From NCBI RefSeq assembly GCF_963855985.1, contig NC_087097.1, positions 7,101,001 to 7,165,000 of the forward strand: DNA of 64,000 nucleotides. The letters are read 5' to 3'. This DNA is from Ostrinia nubilalis. Lineage: Eukaryota; Arthropoda; Insecta; Lepidoptera; Crambidae. Below, one piece after another: positions 25,601-36,778 of the stretch. The notes under the pieces are model-generated. The model made no database searches and was not told where the DNA came from. It saw only the letters and a list, made by a program, of their open reading frames with translations. The position numbers were made by a program, and so were the translations under genes. The number at the start of each line of letters is the position of its first letter. The first letter of the stretch is position 1.

Positions 25601-28600
25601 GCTAACTCAATTGACTAACTAATAAATGAATTTGAAAACCAAAAATATTTTAAATTTTTTACAGGAAATTGAAAACCAACTCTATTATACAGAGCTAGAT
25701 TTTATAAAGAAGTTGTTTCTCGGAATTATTTTATTGGTCAAGTGCCAATTTATCAAACAATGTACAGTCGCGGAATGAAAAGGTTCGTCACCTTAGTGTC
25801 GGTTTTCGTTTGCACTAGGTACTGTAAGAGTCAAACATAACCGTGCAAGAAACAGTGCTGCTAACATTTAAAAAAATATGACGTTTGCGAACGAATAAGG
25901 TTTTGCTTGTTTATTTTTCTATCCCATCAGTGCAATGTTACAAAATGTAGTTTTTTTTACAAGCTTTTATTTACTTTCACATGTCTGGTGTCTGTCGTCA
26001 AATCTTGCAACTTAAAATTGACCCACTTCCCGGTTTCCTATTGAGCTGGAATTTTGCATGCATGTGTAAGTCGGATGACAATGCAATATTATGATGACAC
26101 GGAGCTGATCTGATGATGGAGCTGGAAGGTAGCCATAGGAACTCCGCAATAAAACGACACAGGCCTATCGAGTTTGGGCTCGTTTAATTTGTATTGACGA
26201 GACCTTTAATCCTGTATGGTAACCATCAGGGTCTGATGATGGAACCGGAAGGTGTCCATAGGAAATACGCACTGAAACAACACAACCTCGTCGAGTTTGG
26301 GCTCGTTTAATTTATATTGACGAGTACTTCAATCCTACATGGTACCAGGGTCTGATGATGGAACCGGAAGGTAGTCATAGGAAATTTGCAATAAAACGAC
26401 ACAATGTCATCGAGTTTGGGCTCATTTGATTCGTATTGACGAGTACTTTAATCCTACATGGTAACCAGGGTCTGATGATGGAGCCGGAAGGTGGCCTTAT
26501 GAAATCCGTACTAAATCGACACAACCCCGTCGAGTTTGGGCTCGTTTTATTCGCATTGACGAGTACTTCAATCCTACATGGTAACCAGGGTCTGATGATG
26601 GAGCCGCAAGGTGGTCATAGGAACTTTGCAATAAAACGACACAATACCATCGAGTTTGGGCTCGTTTGATTCGTATTAATGAGGACTTCAATTTTATATG
26701 ATAACCAGGATCTGATGATAGAGCCGGCAGGTGGCTATAGGAATTCCACACTAAAACGACACCACCTTATAGAGTTTTCGCTCATTTGATTCGTATTGAT
26801 GAGCACTTCAATCACATAATATGATAACTAGGGTCTGATAATGAAGCTGAAAGGTGGTCACATGAACTTTGCAATAAAACGACACAATACCATCGAGTTT
26901 GGGCTCGTTTAATTTGTATTGACGATAACTTCATCCTATATAATACTAGGGTCTAATGATGGAGTTGGAATGTGGCCATAGGAACTCCGCAATAAAGCGA
27001 CACAACCCCGTAGACTTTGGGCTCATTTAATACGTCGCAAGTGTAACCCTATCAAATGGGAATAATGTTCGTTACATTTAGTATGAATGTAGTTTCATTT
27101 TGATTAGATGAATAACCCATTGAAAAGGTGCACGAGCTGAGAGCTGAATATTATGAGGGTGTATAAAAAATAATATGTCATAATCACTAACGCTGCGCCT
27201 TAACCAAAATGTTTCAATAAATTTCAACTTTTCAAACCCGCATTATAAATACTAAAAAGTCGAAAATAAAATAAAATAAAAAAATATTTTTCAAAAACAA
27301 GCTTTTAATGCTCTAAAAAGAATAAAATAAAATATAAATTATTTTAAACCCATCAACTTATTACTTTTCTCAATTTATATGATTAAAAGCTTGTCGCGAG
27401 ATTTACTTGTATAAAAAATACATTAAATACGTAACTTGATCTTGCTAAAACTTTGATCTGAGAAAAAAATCAAATAGTTAAATACATACATCTAGTAAAT
27501 CTCGCGACAAGCTTTTAATCATATAAATTGAGAAAAGTAATAAGTTGATGGGTTTAAAATAATTTATATTTTATTTTATTCTTTTTAGAGCATTAAAAGC
27601 TTGTTTTTGAAAAATATTTTTTTATTTTATTTTATTTTTATTTAATAGATAATGACAGGTTGAACCAACAAGAAGGTTTTAGTTTATCAATCATAATAAT
27701 CTTCTTGACAAGTTAAATCGTCAAACAACTTTGATCTAAATTTAATAATAATAATAATAAATCTTTGGACATTTTCACACAGCGCCAGCTAGCCCCAAAG
27801 TAAGCAACTTAATGCTTGTGTTATGGGTGCTAGCTTAACGGATATACTACTTATATACTTTTTTTTTTTTTAAATACATACATATTATACATAGTAACAT
27901 CCAGACCCGTCACAGAAATTAAAATTCATCATTTCAATTTCTGCCCGGCCGGGAATCGAACCCGGGACCTCTCGGCATAGTAGTCCGCTCTGAACCACTA
28001 CACCAAACGGCCGACAAATAAATAATTTTGAACTTTACTGACGAACAGTTAAAGATTATTTTCTCGAGATTCGAGATTATTCTGTAACATAGTTTCAAAA
28101 GGTAATATGTGCTCGCGATTCGTTGAAGGAATCAATTTGAAAACTGACGAACCTTTTCATTCCGTGACTGTACGTGCATTCGTTCCATATTCGCGATTGG
28201 TCTTGCCTGGATTCTAGAAAGTTCGAGGTTAATGCGTTAAGCGTCTACAAAAATGAGCAGAGCCCTGGAAAATCGTATTAAATTTACTAGCAAAACCTCA
28301 AATAGTGAATTCAGATTATGCTTCTTGGTCAAAAACGAATGAGATTTTCGTCTCAAAAGCTACCAATACTTATATTTGCGTGTTTCTTAGCTTTACCGCG
28401 TTGCCAACATATTACGTCTTAGGAAAATAAATGAATAAATAAATACATATAGCGCGCAACTGAGGCACTGCGAAAATCCTCTAGTTTATGAATTACCTAA
28501 TCGTTGTACTCATAATCAATTGGTATGATACACCACATATTAATTCGTACTTGAGAAACTGGCGTCTGACTTTTGTGTTTGCCAGTGCTACTGGAATAGA

Positions 28601-31600
28601 ACATGAATAAATAAACATTTAATACATTTAACGAACATTGAAACATTGTAATCAAGTGTATTCGACAGAACGAAAAAGAAATGACTCTGACTGCAAAAAA
28701 ATAAGGTTTATATTAAAGTGTAAATAAAATATTTAACAACCCTTACCTGTTATCAAATTTTCTTGTCATGAGATACGGTACAAATCCCGTGTCCCTTGCA
28801 GATCTGACCAAAGCGCCTCCAGGGTGATCCATACTCACAGCTTTATGACCTATTGGTATTACAACAGTAACAAGTATTATCACTATTCAAATAGATTTAA
28901 AAAAATCGAATAAAATACTTATAATTTATATCTTACCCGTTCATGATTACATCAATCAATATCCTTTCTTTAATTAACAAAATGAATAAATAGAAAGGGA
29001 TTAGTAATAAAACACCAGATATAGGAGTCAACACAGCTACTAATTTATTTTAAACTCACAACACCAATAGGAGGTAAACCACGATAAATTTAAATAAGAC
29101 CGTAGATTATCACATTTAATTCTGTTGTATTAAGAGAGAAGGTAATGTTAATTGTAAGTTATCGCAAACAACAACATCAAACTGTAATGATTAAACAAGG
29201 TTTCCACCTCCGATGGAATCTAGCTGTCGTATGTAGCGACTGAACACGGGGTCGAAACTCCTTACAAGATTGCCGCCTCCTAAAGAATCCAAAGTCTTCT
29301 TGACCAGGTTAGGTCCTCCAATATGATCCAGATTCTTCTTCACAAAATTCCCACCACCAATCGGATCAAGATTCCTGAGAAACTGTGTCGCTCCCGCTAA
29401 ATCCCTGTTAGGCACAAACTCTCCTCTCACCGAGCTAGACATAGCATCGTTATCTTCAGAATTACCGCCCATTGGCCCAAGTCGATCACCTGCCAGCCTG
29501 CCTATCAGAGATGATCCTCCAATACTATTGATAGCGCCAGTTCCATGGACATTTCTACGCTGGAATGTACTCTCACCGTACCTCGGATACCTTGACCCCC
29601 ATCCCCAAGCGCCAGGCCTACTCAATGCAATACCGATTCCTCTCCTTTTCATAGGTTTCTCAATATTATCAACAAACCCCGATTCTCCCAGGGTGTTTTG
29701 ATAGTTTTGTAGAAGACGTAAGAGATCATATTCCTCTTTTAACGGTCCTGAAACAACATCAGTTCTGATATAGGTGAGCTGTAAATAAGTAGCTTTTCTG
29801 AATAATTTAGACAAATTGATTACTCACCGGGTGTGATAAAAACGGATGCACAGTGCTTAGGAAGCTCGTGATATTCGTTGTGCAGGGTCAAACTCCAAGG
29901 AGGTGCATCAATATGCCACTACTAACAGAAGTTAGTGACAGTTATTCAAAAGCTAAGTGCAAATATTGTGAAATCGTTAACAAGTGTCGTGGTTATGGTG
30001 GGACGTGTGCGGGAAGAGGTGTATCGATTGAGTGTGGTCACGTGATGTTTTGATCGTGCAAGGAAGTGATTAAAAGGGTGTAATTATTTCATGTGCTTGT
30101 AGTATAATTACCACATTTTATATTTCAAAATATTTATGAGAACTTAAAAGCTAATTGTGCTAGGAAAGTCAAATTTCGATCAAACAATTATTTACATTAC
30201 AGTGTGTATCAATCAAGATTAAAAGTGATATGTGATAACAGCATAACCGTCGTTATACAAGAATGTAGATGAATATAAGGATGTCATAAACTTGAAATAG
30301 TGTGGTGTTATGTGCAAAGAGTCGACAAAGTAGTCACGTGCTCGTTGCAAGTGAAGGAAGAATTCTGACAGGTTGTAAAAATTTTGAAAGTGCGTCACAC
30401 GTGTGTGAGGACTCACCGGCGTCGTAATGTTCCCCGGGGCTCTCCCCGGCGCTCATGTCAGATTCCTGGCAAAGAAGGATGAATTATTAACACACTTTCT
30501 ACCACCTTGACGTGTGGGAACGACATTGAATGCAGCTGTACGGTATTACTTCTTTTTTCCATTACTGTGAATCGATTTCAATTAGTCTTATTTTCTAATT
30601 TTACTCAATTACTGCAATAAATTATGTTTAATATTTAGACAAAACGTCTGAAAGTAAATTGGATGTACATCTTTTAACCATTTCATTATGCCCAATTTCC
30701 CGAACCAAGGCTATGGAAATTTGAGGATTACTTTCAAATCTCCTCGAAATACTCAAATTTGTGTTCAAATAACGTTCCAATATAAACTAGAATGGCAAAC
30801 TCAATATAAAGAAGTGTAATACCTACGACACCGTGTATAAACGAAATATTGTAGACCTTGGCCTTTCCGCGATTACCACATTATTGTATCAATAATAGAT
30901 CTACTACACTTATTATCTGGATCTAAATTTACTTTTCCCCAGACTCCTCAAAATATCGTGAAATGTGAGGGAAATAAAAATAATGTCAGTGGTTTTATCA
31001 GTGACACGTGCGATATTGGTTTGGTTGAATAAACAAGCCGTCAGTTATCGTTACGGAGCACTACGAAGACGTGCCATCGCTACGACATGCTACGGTTTGC
31101 TACGAAACTACGACTACGCGTCTACAGTTTTGTTTCTGACGGGTAGAAGTGAAATAATAAATTACTTCATAAGTACATGTATGGTTACGACATTATTATT
31201 TTAAAAAAAATTAACCGTGTGAGAAAGAACGTACCTATTTTGTATCAAGTAATTTCATTATGTAAATTGTCAAATTAATAAACATTCTTCTGTAATTATA
31301 AGTTCAGTCTAAATTAAATTGTTTGGATCCCAATCTCATTACGCTTCTTTACATTGTACGTACATACAATGTAAATATCATTTATCAGGTAAATGACGAC
31401 TCGAGGCAAAATTAATTTAGTACATAGTTAATAGGAAATCCTGAGATGTTATGTTATAATGAGATGTCTACTTTCATTTAGGAACTCGATCAACCATTAA
31501 CAGTAACCATTCTTTATATTTGCATGCCATAGTCTATGACTAAATAGGTCTTAAGTAACATTATATCAAATAAGAACTACTCTGTAACCACCCATTGAAG

Positions 31601-31752
31601 GCAAATAAATGATTATGATTATGATCGTTATATCGATCGCTGGTAGGGCAAAATGTAATATCGTAATTATTATTTACCTGGTGAGAATCGGCGCCACAGC
31701 ACGCAATAATAGCAGCCACGGCTATGACAAGCACTCCGCCGGCTCCACGCAT
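22606..31752 (-). CDS. orcokinin prohormone 2 (paralogue), A isoform
   Basis: Coding exons on the minus strand are 31752-31678 (25-residue signal peptide; exon begins 31766), 30465-30417 (linker, phase 1), then 28849-28747, 24950-24858, 24625-24575, 24282-24151 and 22720-22606 (TAA). All phases agree and match gene 1. Peptides include two NFDEIDRSGLDQFVIKR copies, NFDEIDQTSMPFPYATKR, FYHLYGPNRFEIDMPL and YPMDEIDLSHFPIGSKR. Compared with gene 1 there is one extra exon (24575-24625), a duplicate of the start of the next exon. No stop or frameshift was seen, so the copy appears functional. The gene is convergent with gene 1. Confidence 0.88.
22758..23040. mobile_element. hAT-type MITE with 8 bp target duplication
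   Basis: The element at 22766-23032 has ends TAGGGTTGCCAAC and GTTGGCAACCCTA. It is flanked on both sides by GTCGTCAA (22758-22765 and 23033-23040), an exact 8 bp direct repeat as made by hAT transposases. It inserted about 40 bases upstream of the last coding exon of orcokinin gene 2, inside the intron. The interior is non-coding. Confidence 0.85.
23722..23942. mobile_element. head-to-head RTE-type LINE fragments
   Basis: The left part (23727-23790) is the LINE 3' end in reverse (GACGTCCACTGCTGGACAAA). From about 23795 the same element runs forward: [35 protein letters not shown]. The two parts are fused, either by a nested insertion or by a twin-primed inversion. It lies in an orcokinin 2 intron. 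Confidence 0.65.
24022..24134. mobile_element. GC-rich MITE abutting an orcokinin 2 splice donor
   Basis: GCCCTCGCCCACGGCG at 24025-24040 is matched in reverse at 24114-24129, bounding a ~110 bp non-coding element. Its right end is only about 15 bases inside the intron from the donor of exon 24282-24151. Confidence 0.65.
24330..24490 (+). mobile_element. Helitron-like fragment
   Basis: AAAAGCGAAAGGTCACTGA, CTCAGAAACTACAAGTGCTA and the GGTTCCTTTTAGA block match, in reverse, the fragments at 32450-32570 and 55430-55590. The GC-rich terminal hairpin is missing here. Confidence 0.5.
25073..25455. mobile_element. diverged relative of the CAGTACCTC foldback element
   Basis: The ends CAGTACCTCTAGCATG and GCTAGCCGTACTG are related to the perfect foldback MITEs at 15.86 and 21.74 kb, but the interior is longer and no longer palindromic. 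Flanks GTGGCGTG and GTTGCGTG (one mismatch) may be an 8 bp target duplication. Confidence 0.5.
26100..27035. repeat. ~120 bp tandem minisatellite, eight units
   Basis: Unit landmarks (TGATGATGG) fall at 26111, 26234, 26353, 26473, 26593, 26713, 26836 and 26954, so the period is 118-123 bp. Each unit has GGTCTGATGATGGAGCCGGA, then AAAACGACACAA and TCGAGTTTGGGCTCGTTT. Units differ by scattered substitutions, so the array is not freshly made. Frames crossing it (for example 26436-26669) are by-products of the 120 bp period. Confidence 0.9.
27263..27638. repeat. large inverted repeat (foldback element)
   Basis: The arm at 27263-27407 and its near-perfect complement at 27492-27638 are separated by an 84 bp loop. 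Both arms contain ATTAAAAGCTTGTCGCGAGA in opposite sense. The AT-rich hairpin of ~145 bp arms has no coding capacity. It is probably a MITE nested in the larger element. Confidence 0.85.
27737..28015 (-). mobile_element. tRNA-derived SINE, copy 2, with (ATT)n tail
   Basis: The minus-strand head at 28015-27945 has TTTGGTGTAGTGG (A box) and GGTCCCGGGTTCGATTCCCG (B box). The body ends in a TTATTATTATTATT tail at 27741. It is the same family as 18725-18980 and better preserved. Confidence 0.8.
29044..29049 (-). terminator. poly(A) signal of orcokinin 2 B transcript
   Basis: AATAAA on the minus strand lies ~145 bases after the B stop codon at 29191. It is placed like the signal in gene 1, before the A-type exons. 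Confidence 0.55.
29191..31752 (-). CDS. orcokinin prohormone 2 (paralogue), B isoform
   Basis: The signal exon (31752-31678) and linker exon (30465-30417) are joined to terminal exon 29747-29191 (acceptor TTTCAG|GACCG, phase 1, stop TAA). The B exon opens with KEEYDLLRLLQNYQN, matching EEYEDFLRFLINYQN in gene 1. It carries fewer peptides: NLDPIGGGNFVKK, NLDHIGGPNLVKK, TLDSLGGGNLVR and QLDSIGGGNLV. Only one INSIGGSSLIGR unit of the upstream repeat type remains. A peptide-like SFDPVFSRYIR interrupts the series. The frame is open throughout, but the array is eroded relative to gene 1. The frame continues open 5' of the acceptor to 29814, but phase and homology favour splicing. Confidence 0.87.
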
Positions 31753-32406
31753 CTTGGTGTTAGTACCTACAAGAACAAATGTATTAAATAAATACATGAA
31801 AAATATTTATTTCCCAAAAATACACGTTTAAAATGTTTTGCTAAGTCTTCCCGGTATGGAGTCAAAGACACTTGTATTGGAAATAACTCGCTACATCCCT
31901 TAGGGAATAAGGATAGATAATAAATACGTTAATTATGAAAGTACAAGCTCTGTAACATACAACAACCTCTAATAGCTTGTAATACCTCAAGAAACCAAGA
32001 CAAAGTTCTTGAATAATATTAAACAAGTGACTGTTAATTAATGTTCTTGTCTAGCTATGATTTTATGTAAACTTTTTATAATTATGCAATTTAAATTCAG
32101 AGATACTTTTGTTACAATTTGCCACCTTAAATTATAATGAAGAGTGCACGGGACAGATTTACAACAACTTAAACAAATAAGTCCTGTAAAAATGTTGCGG
32201 CTACTTCTTTGGCATAAAAAAGCTTTAAGGTTGTTTTAAAGTACTTTTCATAAGTTTTTCTTTAACACAAGAAAACATTATAGCTTTGGTGTCCTGGGGG
32301 CACAAACGGAAAACTTCAGTTACACACACAAGGATATGATTCTTTGCTTCAAGACCGAGTACTATCGTACACCAATCCCTATGGTATTATGTACTATTTA
32401 TCTATT

Positions 32407-32572
32407 ATCAACTAGCGTCCGCCCGCGACTTCGTGCGCGCGGATCCCGTTTATTTTACAAAATCCCGTTTTAGTGAGCACCTACGTTTTAAAAGGAACCA
32501 CCCCCATTCACTAGCACTTGTAGTTTCTGAGATTGTCAGTCAGTCAGTCCTCTGACCTTTCGCTTTTATATA
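32407..32572 (-). mobile_element. Helitron-like fragment (reverse)
   Basis: It starts ACTAGCGTCCGCCCGCGACTT, the reverse of a Helitron 3' hairpin end, and runs through GGTTCC and CTGAGATT blocks to CTTTCGCTTTTATA. It is adjacent to the better-preserved copy that follows. Confidence 0.6.
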
Positions 32573-32573
32573 A

Positions 32574-32797
32574 CACTAGCTTTTCGCCCGCGGCTTCGCC
32601 CGCGTGGAATTTTGTCTGTCACAGAAAAACTTTATCGCGCGCTGTTTCAAAAACCGGGATAAAAACTATCCTATGTCCTTTCCCGGGACTCAAACTATCT
32701 CTGTACCTTTCATCAAAATCGGTTCAATGGTTTAGGCGTGAAAGCAAGACAGACAGACAGAGTTACTTTCGCATTTATAATATTAGTATAGATAGAT
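32574..32797 (-). mobile_element. non-autonomous Helitron (reverse)
   Basis: This is the reverse complement of the element at 15003-15231: ACTAGCTTTTCGCCCGCGGC at its 3' end, and CAGACAGACAGAGTTACTTT then TATAATATTAGTATA at its 5' end. The 3' hairpin and CTAG/T end are preserved. Confidence 0.72.
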
Positions 32798-34292
32798 AAA
32801 CAATTCAAAAATATTTATTAAAATCAATAAGTATGTTCGGTTAGGTACGTGTTAAAAAGCTACGTGAACGTTTATATTAAGTTATTATTCTCTTCGTCGC
32901 CGTTCGACTCACATAACATGGGTTTTGCACAAAATCCGTCGAAATTGCGCGAAGTCAACGCAATACTCGTACGTATTATTGCATTCTCATAAATGTCGGA
33001 GTAAACGGTCTGGTTTTACTTCAGTAAATAAAATTTATTGGCAACTTGGTGCAATCAATATCATTAATTCTTTAGACCTTGAATTTGATGGCATTTTTAC
33101 GTGCTAGTTGAATACCATTACAGACTGTTTAAAAGTCCCACAAATGTGAAATCTCAAATGAAATAATTGAGGGAAATGAAGAAATCATTAAGCAAATAAT
33201 TCGACTATCAAAAGACAATATCATTATCGCATTTTTGTAGACATTTCTATTTTTAAGTTGTTTCATTCTATCGTTTGTGAAGATATTTCGTCTAACCAAA
33301 ATTTGTATAAAAAAGCTTTATCAAAATTGATTATCACATATGCTCCACATATTTTTCTTGGAGACCATACATACATAAGTGGCATTTAGAAATAATATTG
33401 AAGGTCAAGTTTATGGCATTTTTAATAATTAAAATAAAAACATTTTAGCGGCACTTAGAAACTTTTTCCCTCGCTACTTTTACTGATGACATAATTAAAC
33501 TCCACTAAACTATATCCACACTTAAGTTTAGCGAGCTGCAGTTTGTGTGTCATTATTTTTATTTTAAAAATTCTAGTGATTTTTCAGTAATCATACTCAT
33601 ATTTTGTGAGTAATTATAGCTCGTTTGGATGTGCAGAATGCATATTTTCAAGTTTCGTGATATATTTTTCGTTTTTCACATTTATTTATTCCTTTATTTT
33701 AATAACGTTTGAATAAGTTTTCCTGACTATTGGAGCGCTTTCCTTGTTATTTTAACGTAACTCTTGAAAGACATCAACGCGTTTCGGTGGCCAAATAAAA
33801 TGGAAAACCTGTTGTATTTCTTGTTTAAGCTTGGGTATTTGAAATTATTTCAGTATTGTTGTATCATTATTGTTAAGTGAAGTGAACTGAAGGAAATAGA
33901 CAGAATAGAATAAACGGTTTCCGAAAATGTATCAACTTTCGGAGATTAGACGTCGGAGTAATAATTTAAAATAATTTAATTTATCAGGAATTTTGATTAA
34001 TTTTCAAATAAGTAATGACTAGCTATGTCTTGAATATCCCAAAACAGTCCACTGCTGGGCGAAAAAGCCTAATTTACTCCACCAAGTGCGATCTCAAATT
34101 TTTTATATTTCTAAAATCGTGACTATCAAAATGAATAAAAAGAATAACTTTTAAAATCACATAATGATTGTAAAAAAAAGTAATTGAAAGCAAACTTAAA
34201 ATTGATAAGACACAACCACACAAATGATTTTAAAATCGTTACTGTAGAAGTTTGAAAAATGTAACAAAAAATACGTATTTTTTTATCCAAAC

Positions 34293-34350
34293 CTTATGTG
34301 GAGTGTAGGCGGATGCGGGGGTTGTCGGTTGGCGGTGGTCGAAGCGCGTT
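34293..34350 (-). other. non-coding first exon of orcokinin gene 2
   Basis: This is the inferred 5'UTR exon on the minus strand, ending at donor TAAG|GTTTGG (34293/34292). It starts about 28 bases below the TATA box. CGGCACAACGCGCTTCGACC near its start resembles CGGCACAGCGCG...TTCGACC in gene 1. The intron to the coding exon at 31766 is ~2.5 kb. Confidence 0.6.
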
Positions 34351-34440
34351 GTGCCGTGCCGCCCGCGAGAGCCCGCTTTTATACGCACCCGCGGCCGCCC
34401 GCCTCCGCAAGGTTTGGGCGCTGGGCGGCGCCCTACACCC
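34345..34440 (-). promoter_or_regulatory. core promoter of orcokinin gene 2 (TATA box)
   Basis: On the minus strand GGAGGCGGGCGGC is followed by GTATAAAA (34384-34377), and then by the start region. The GC block, TATA box and start region are in the same order and spacing as at 3118-3195, so the duplication took the promoter with it. The GC content of this island contrasts sharply with the AT-rich flanks. Confidence 0.72.
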
Positions 34441-34736
34441 GGCATCCCTGCAACAGTACTTAACCATATTGCCCATAATTGATATCTGGAGATGATGTTG
34501 AACTTGAATTGAAACACTGTTGAAATACTTGGCTGGGTGCTTATTATTAACCGTTTAGCATACCTATCGTAAAAACAAAGTGGAGTATGGTTTCGATTCC
34601 CAGTAGAATTGTTTTTTTTTTTTTTCAAAGTTCTACTCTCATCCAGTAATTTTAAATTATCGCAGTCCATTTATTAGATACTTAAACCTACTTTATGAAC
34701 ATACATTATACACGTGGCCAGGTAGTTAACGTTCAA

Positions 34737-35007
34737 AGCTAAAATTTATAATTCTTACATCAAGGTGTATTAGAATCTAAATCACCCCCATGTATATTCT
34801 ACGATTTTGCTTAGTTTAGGACATAGAGTTAATTTTATGATTTACGCTAGAGAAGCTTCCAGATTGAGAAAAAAATAAAAAACCAACCATAGGTGATAGT
34901 TAAGGATAAATCACAAAATTAACTCTATCTCCTAAACAAAGCAAAATCGTAGAGCATACAGGGGTGATTTAGATACACCTTGATGTAAATAATCTAAATT
35001 TTAGCTT
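34737..35007. mobile_element. foldback MITE
   Basis: AGCTAAAATTTATAATTCTT at the left end is answered in reverse by ATAATCTAAATTTTAGCT at the right. The arms (~110 bp each) carry ACATCAAGGTGTAT, AAATCACCCC and TACGATTTTGCTTAGTTTAG with small differences. No gene is present. Confidence 0.75.
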
Positions 35008-35019
35008 TTTTTATCAACA

Positions 35020-35310
35020 ACGAGGAAGCTCTTGGCCTGTATCTCACCTGATGGTAAGTGATGATCAGGCAGGAAACCTCAACCACAGAGGAACTGGCTG
35101 TCTTACCTCTAACTGCCGGAACACAACAATGCTGTTAACATTGTTGTTATGGCGACAGACTTAGGTAAGATGGTGGTAGCTAGCCAGGCGGACTTAGAAC
35201 AAGCCCTACCACCAACCAAACCGAACAGAAAAATCGTCCCCCACCGAAATCGAACCCGGGACCTCTGCGTCTGAAGGAGGTGGTCTTACCACTAGACCAC
35301 AGAGGCGGTT
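35020..35310 (-). mobile_element. second family of tRNA-derived SINE
   Basis: The minus-strand head at 35308-35243 reads CTCTGTGGTCTAGTGGTAAG (A-box region) and GTCCCGGGTTCGATTTCGG (B box). The body is different from the SINEs at 18.7 and 27.7 kb and ends near TCACCTGATGG...GAGCTTCC. It is too altered to be a working tRNA. Confidence 0.7.
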
Positions 35311-36707
35311 TGAGCGGCGGTCAGCTTTGAACGTCAACTCCCTGGCCAGCCTGTATATTCAGTTAAAAAAACTGATGCGCGATGGTATAGATGCGATTGT
35401 ATAAGGACAGTGAGTTCCAATTTCGATTATCTGTCAGATCCATGATCTTAGAATCTTCTTCCTTTCTAAATTGACTCGTTTCTGATGCTGGCGTCCTCGT
35501 AGTATAAATACGTACGTATATGTGGCCCGACCACGTTTACCAAGCTGTAGTTCCAATGAGCTACTAGCAATAACTATTAGTATCTCAAGGCATATAAATT
35601 AATGAAGCTACCCTCCGTGTATTACGATGTAATAGGAACTTTTGTTTAAATTAGCTGCGATAGCCGAGTTCCTCTCAACTGAAAACTACGTCCCCCAGAT
35701 AACTCCAGTCTCATCAAACAAAGGCACTTTACGTTCTCTTTGTTGATTTAACAGAACTTTGACCGACAAATTGGTTTTGAATTACTAAAATAGTGGTACC
35801 TACAATTAAGGTCTAATAAACTATTACTACCAAAATGTAAAGGAGTAATAAAATGAGATAAACAGAATTAGGGCCAAGTCAACGAATGAAAGGTTAACTT
35901 GTGTACCAAAAATACGTAAACTTTGTAGTTTACGTATTGGATTATGTACTGGTTTATGTACTGTTCCGGTACGTAGGTACCTATATTTTGCATGCTTGTG
36001 ACTTTTTAGTATTTACCGAGCTCTAGCGGTTTGTTAACTAAATAATCAATTACCGTGGTTACTAATATTTTATGTATTAGATCTTAATTAGTGAACAATC
36101 TTGATAATTCACTTAGGTACTTGAAAGAAATGGCATTAGAAAGAAATATTAAGGAAACATTCGGTACAATTGATAAAATATGTGCATATATTGGATCGCG
36201 TATTCAGGATATTTAAACCAACAATATGGAATGTATTCCCAACGGTAACAAACCCTGAAGATTCTAACACAATCAAAGACTACCTTCGGAGAAGCGCCGA
36301 AGTAACACATATCTTGATGAACTTTGTTTTATTGATGAGACTTGCCGTACTTGCTCCACCAAGTTTCACCCTGGCTTCGGAGTTGTATGGAAGCAGCTCA
36401 TATAAGTAATCTACTTGATATTACCTGAGTAGAAACTACTCATATTTACCTACTCTCAGAGTAGGTAGTGCAGGCTTTTTATCTTTTCCATCATCTCTCA
36501 TGACAAACTTTAAGACACATAGTAGGTAGGTACTTAGTCTGATTTGCCTCTATTCTACTTTCACTGAGGTTTAATTGGAAACCAACTGTAGATTCTGACT
36601 ATACACAGTTGTAGTGGCCAAAAAATAATTACTTAGGTATTAATAACAGAAATTATATTACACAAACGAATATGTTTATTTAAATCCTGCTTAAGTAAAC
36701 CACCAAG

Positions 36708-36778
36708 AACTGTGATTTCATAACCTTGTTAAATGAATAATTTAACAATGAATTTAACAAGGTTATGAAATCACAGTT
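36708..36778. repeat. short perfect hairpin
   Basis: AACTGTGATTTCATAACCTT and the bases after it, to a ~27 bp arm, are mirrored exactly after a ~17 base loop. It is probably the remnant of a foldback MITE; a small-RNA precursor is possible but unsupported. Confidence 0.6.

Larger units (their letters stand above)
25761..28174. mobile_element. 2.4 kb TA-flanked element carrying a minisatellite
   Basis: A 28 bp sequence starting TACAGTCGCGGAATGAAAAG (25763-25790) returns in reverse at 28145-28172 with one mismatch. TA lies at both outer edges, as in Tc1/mariner insertions. Inside are eight ~120 bp tandem units (26.1-27.0 kb), a large foldback (27.26-27.64 kb) and a SINE (27.74-28.02 kb). There is no transposase frame. 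All of it lies within one intron of orcokinin gene 2 (between exons 28747 and 24950). Confidence 0.65.

Noticed and set aside
26436..26751. Frames on both strands across the minisatellite
   Set aside because: The 120 bp period is a multiple of three, so frames stay open by repetition alone.
26100..27035. CRISPR-like array
   Set aside because: The units have no unique spacers and this is an animal genome; it is a minisatellite.
34239..34670. 143-codon minus frame, and GC-rich plus frame 34298-34495
   Set aside because: They cover the orcokinin 2 promoter and first exon. Composition comes from the GC island; there is no signal or domain.
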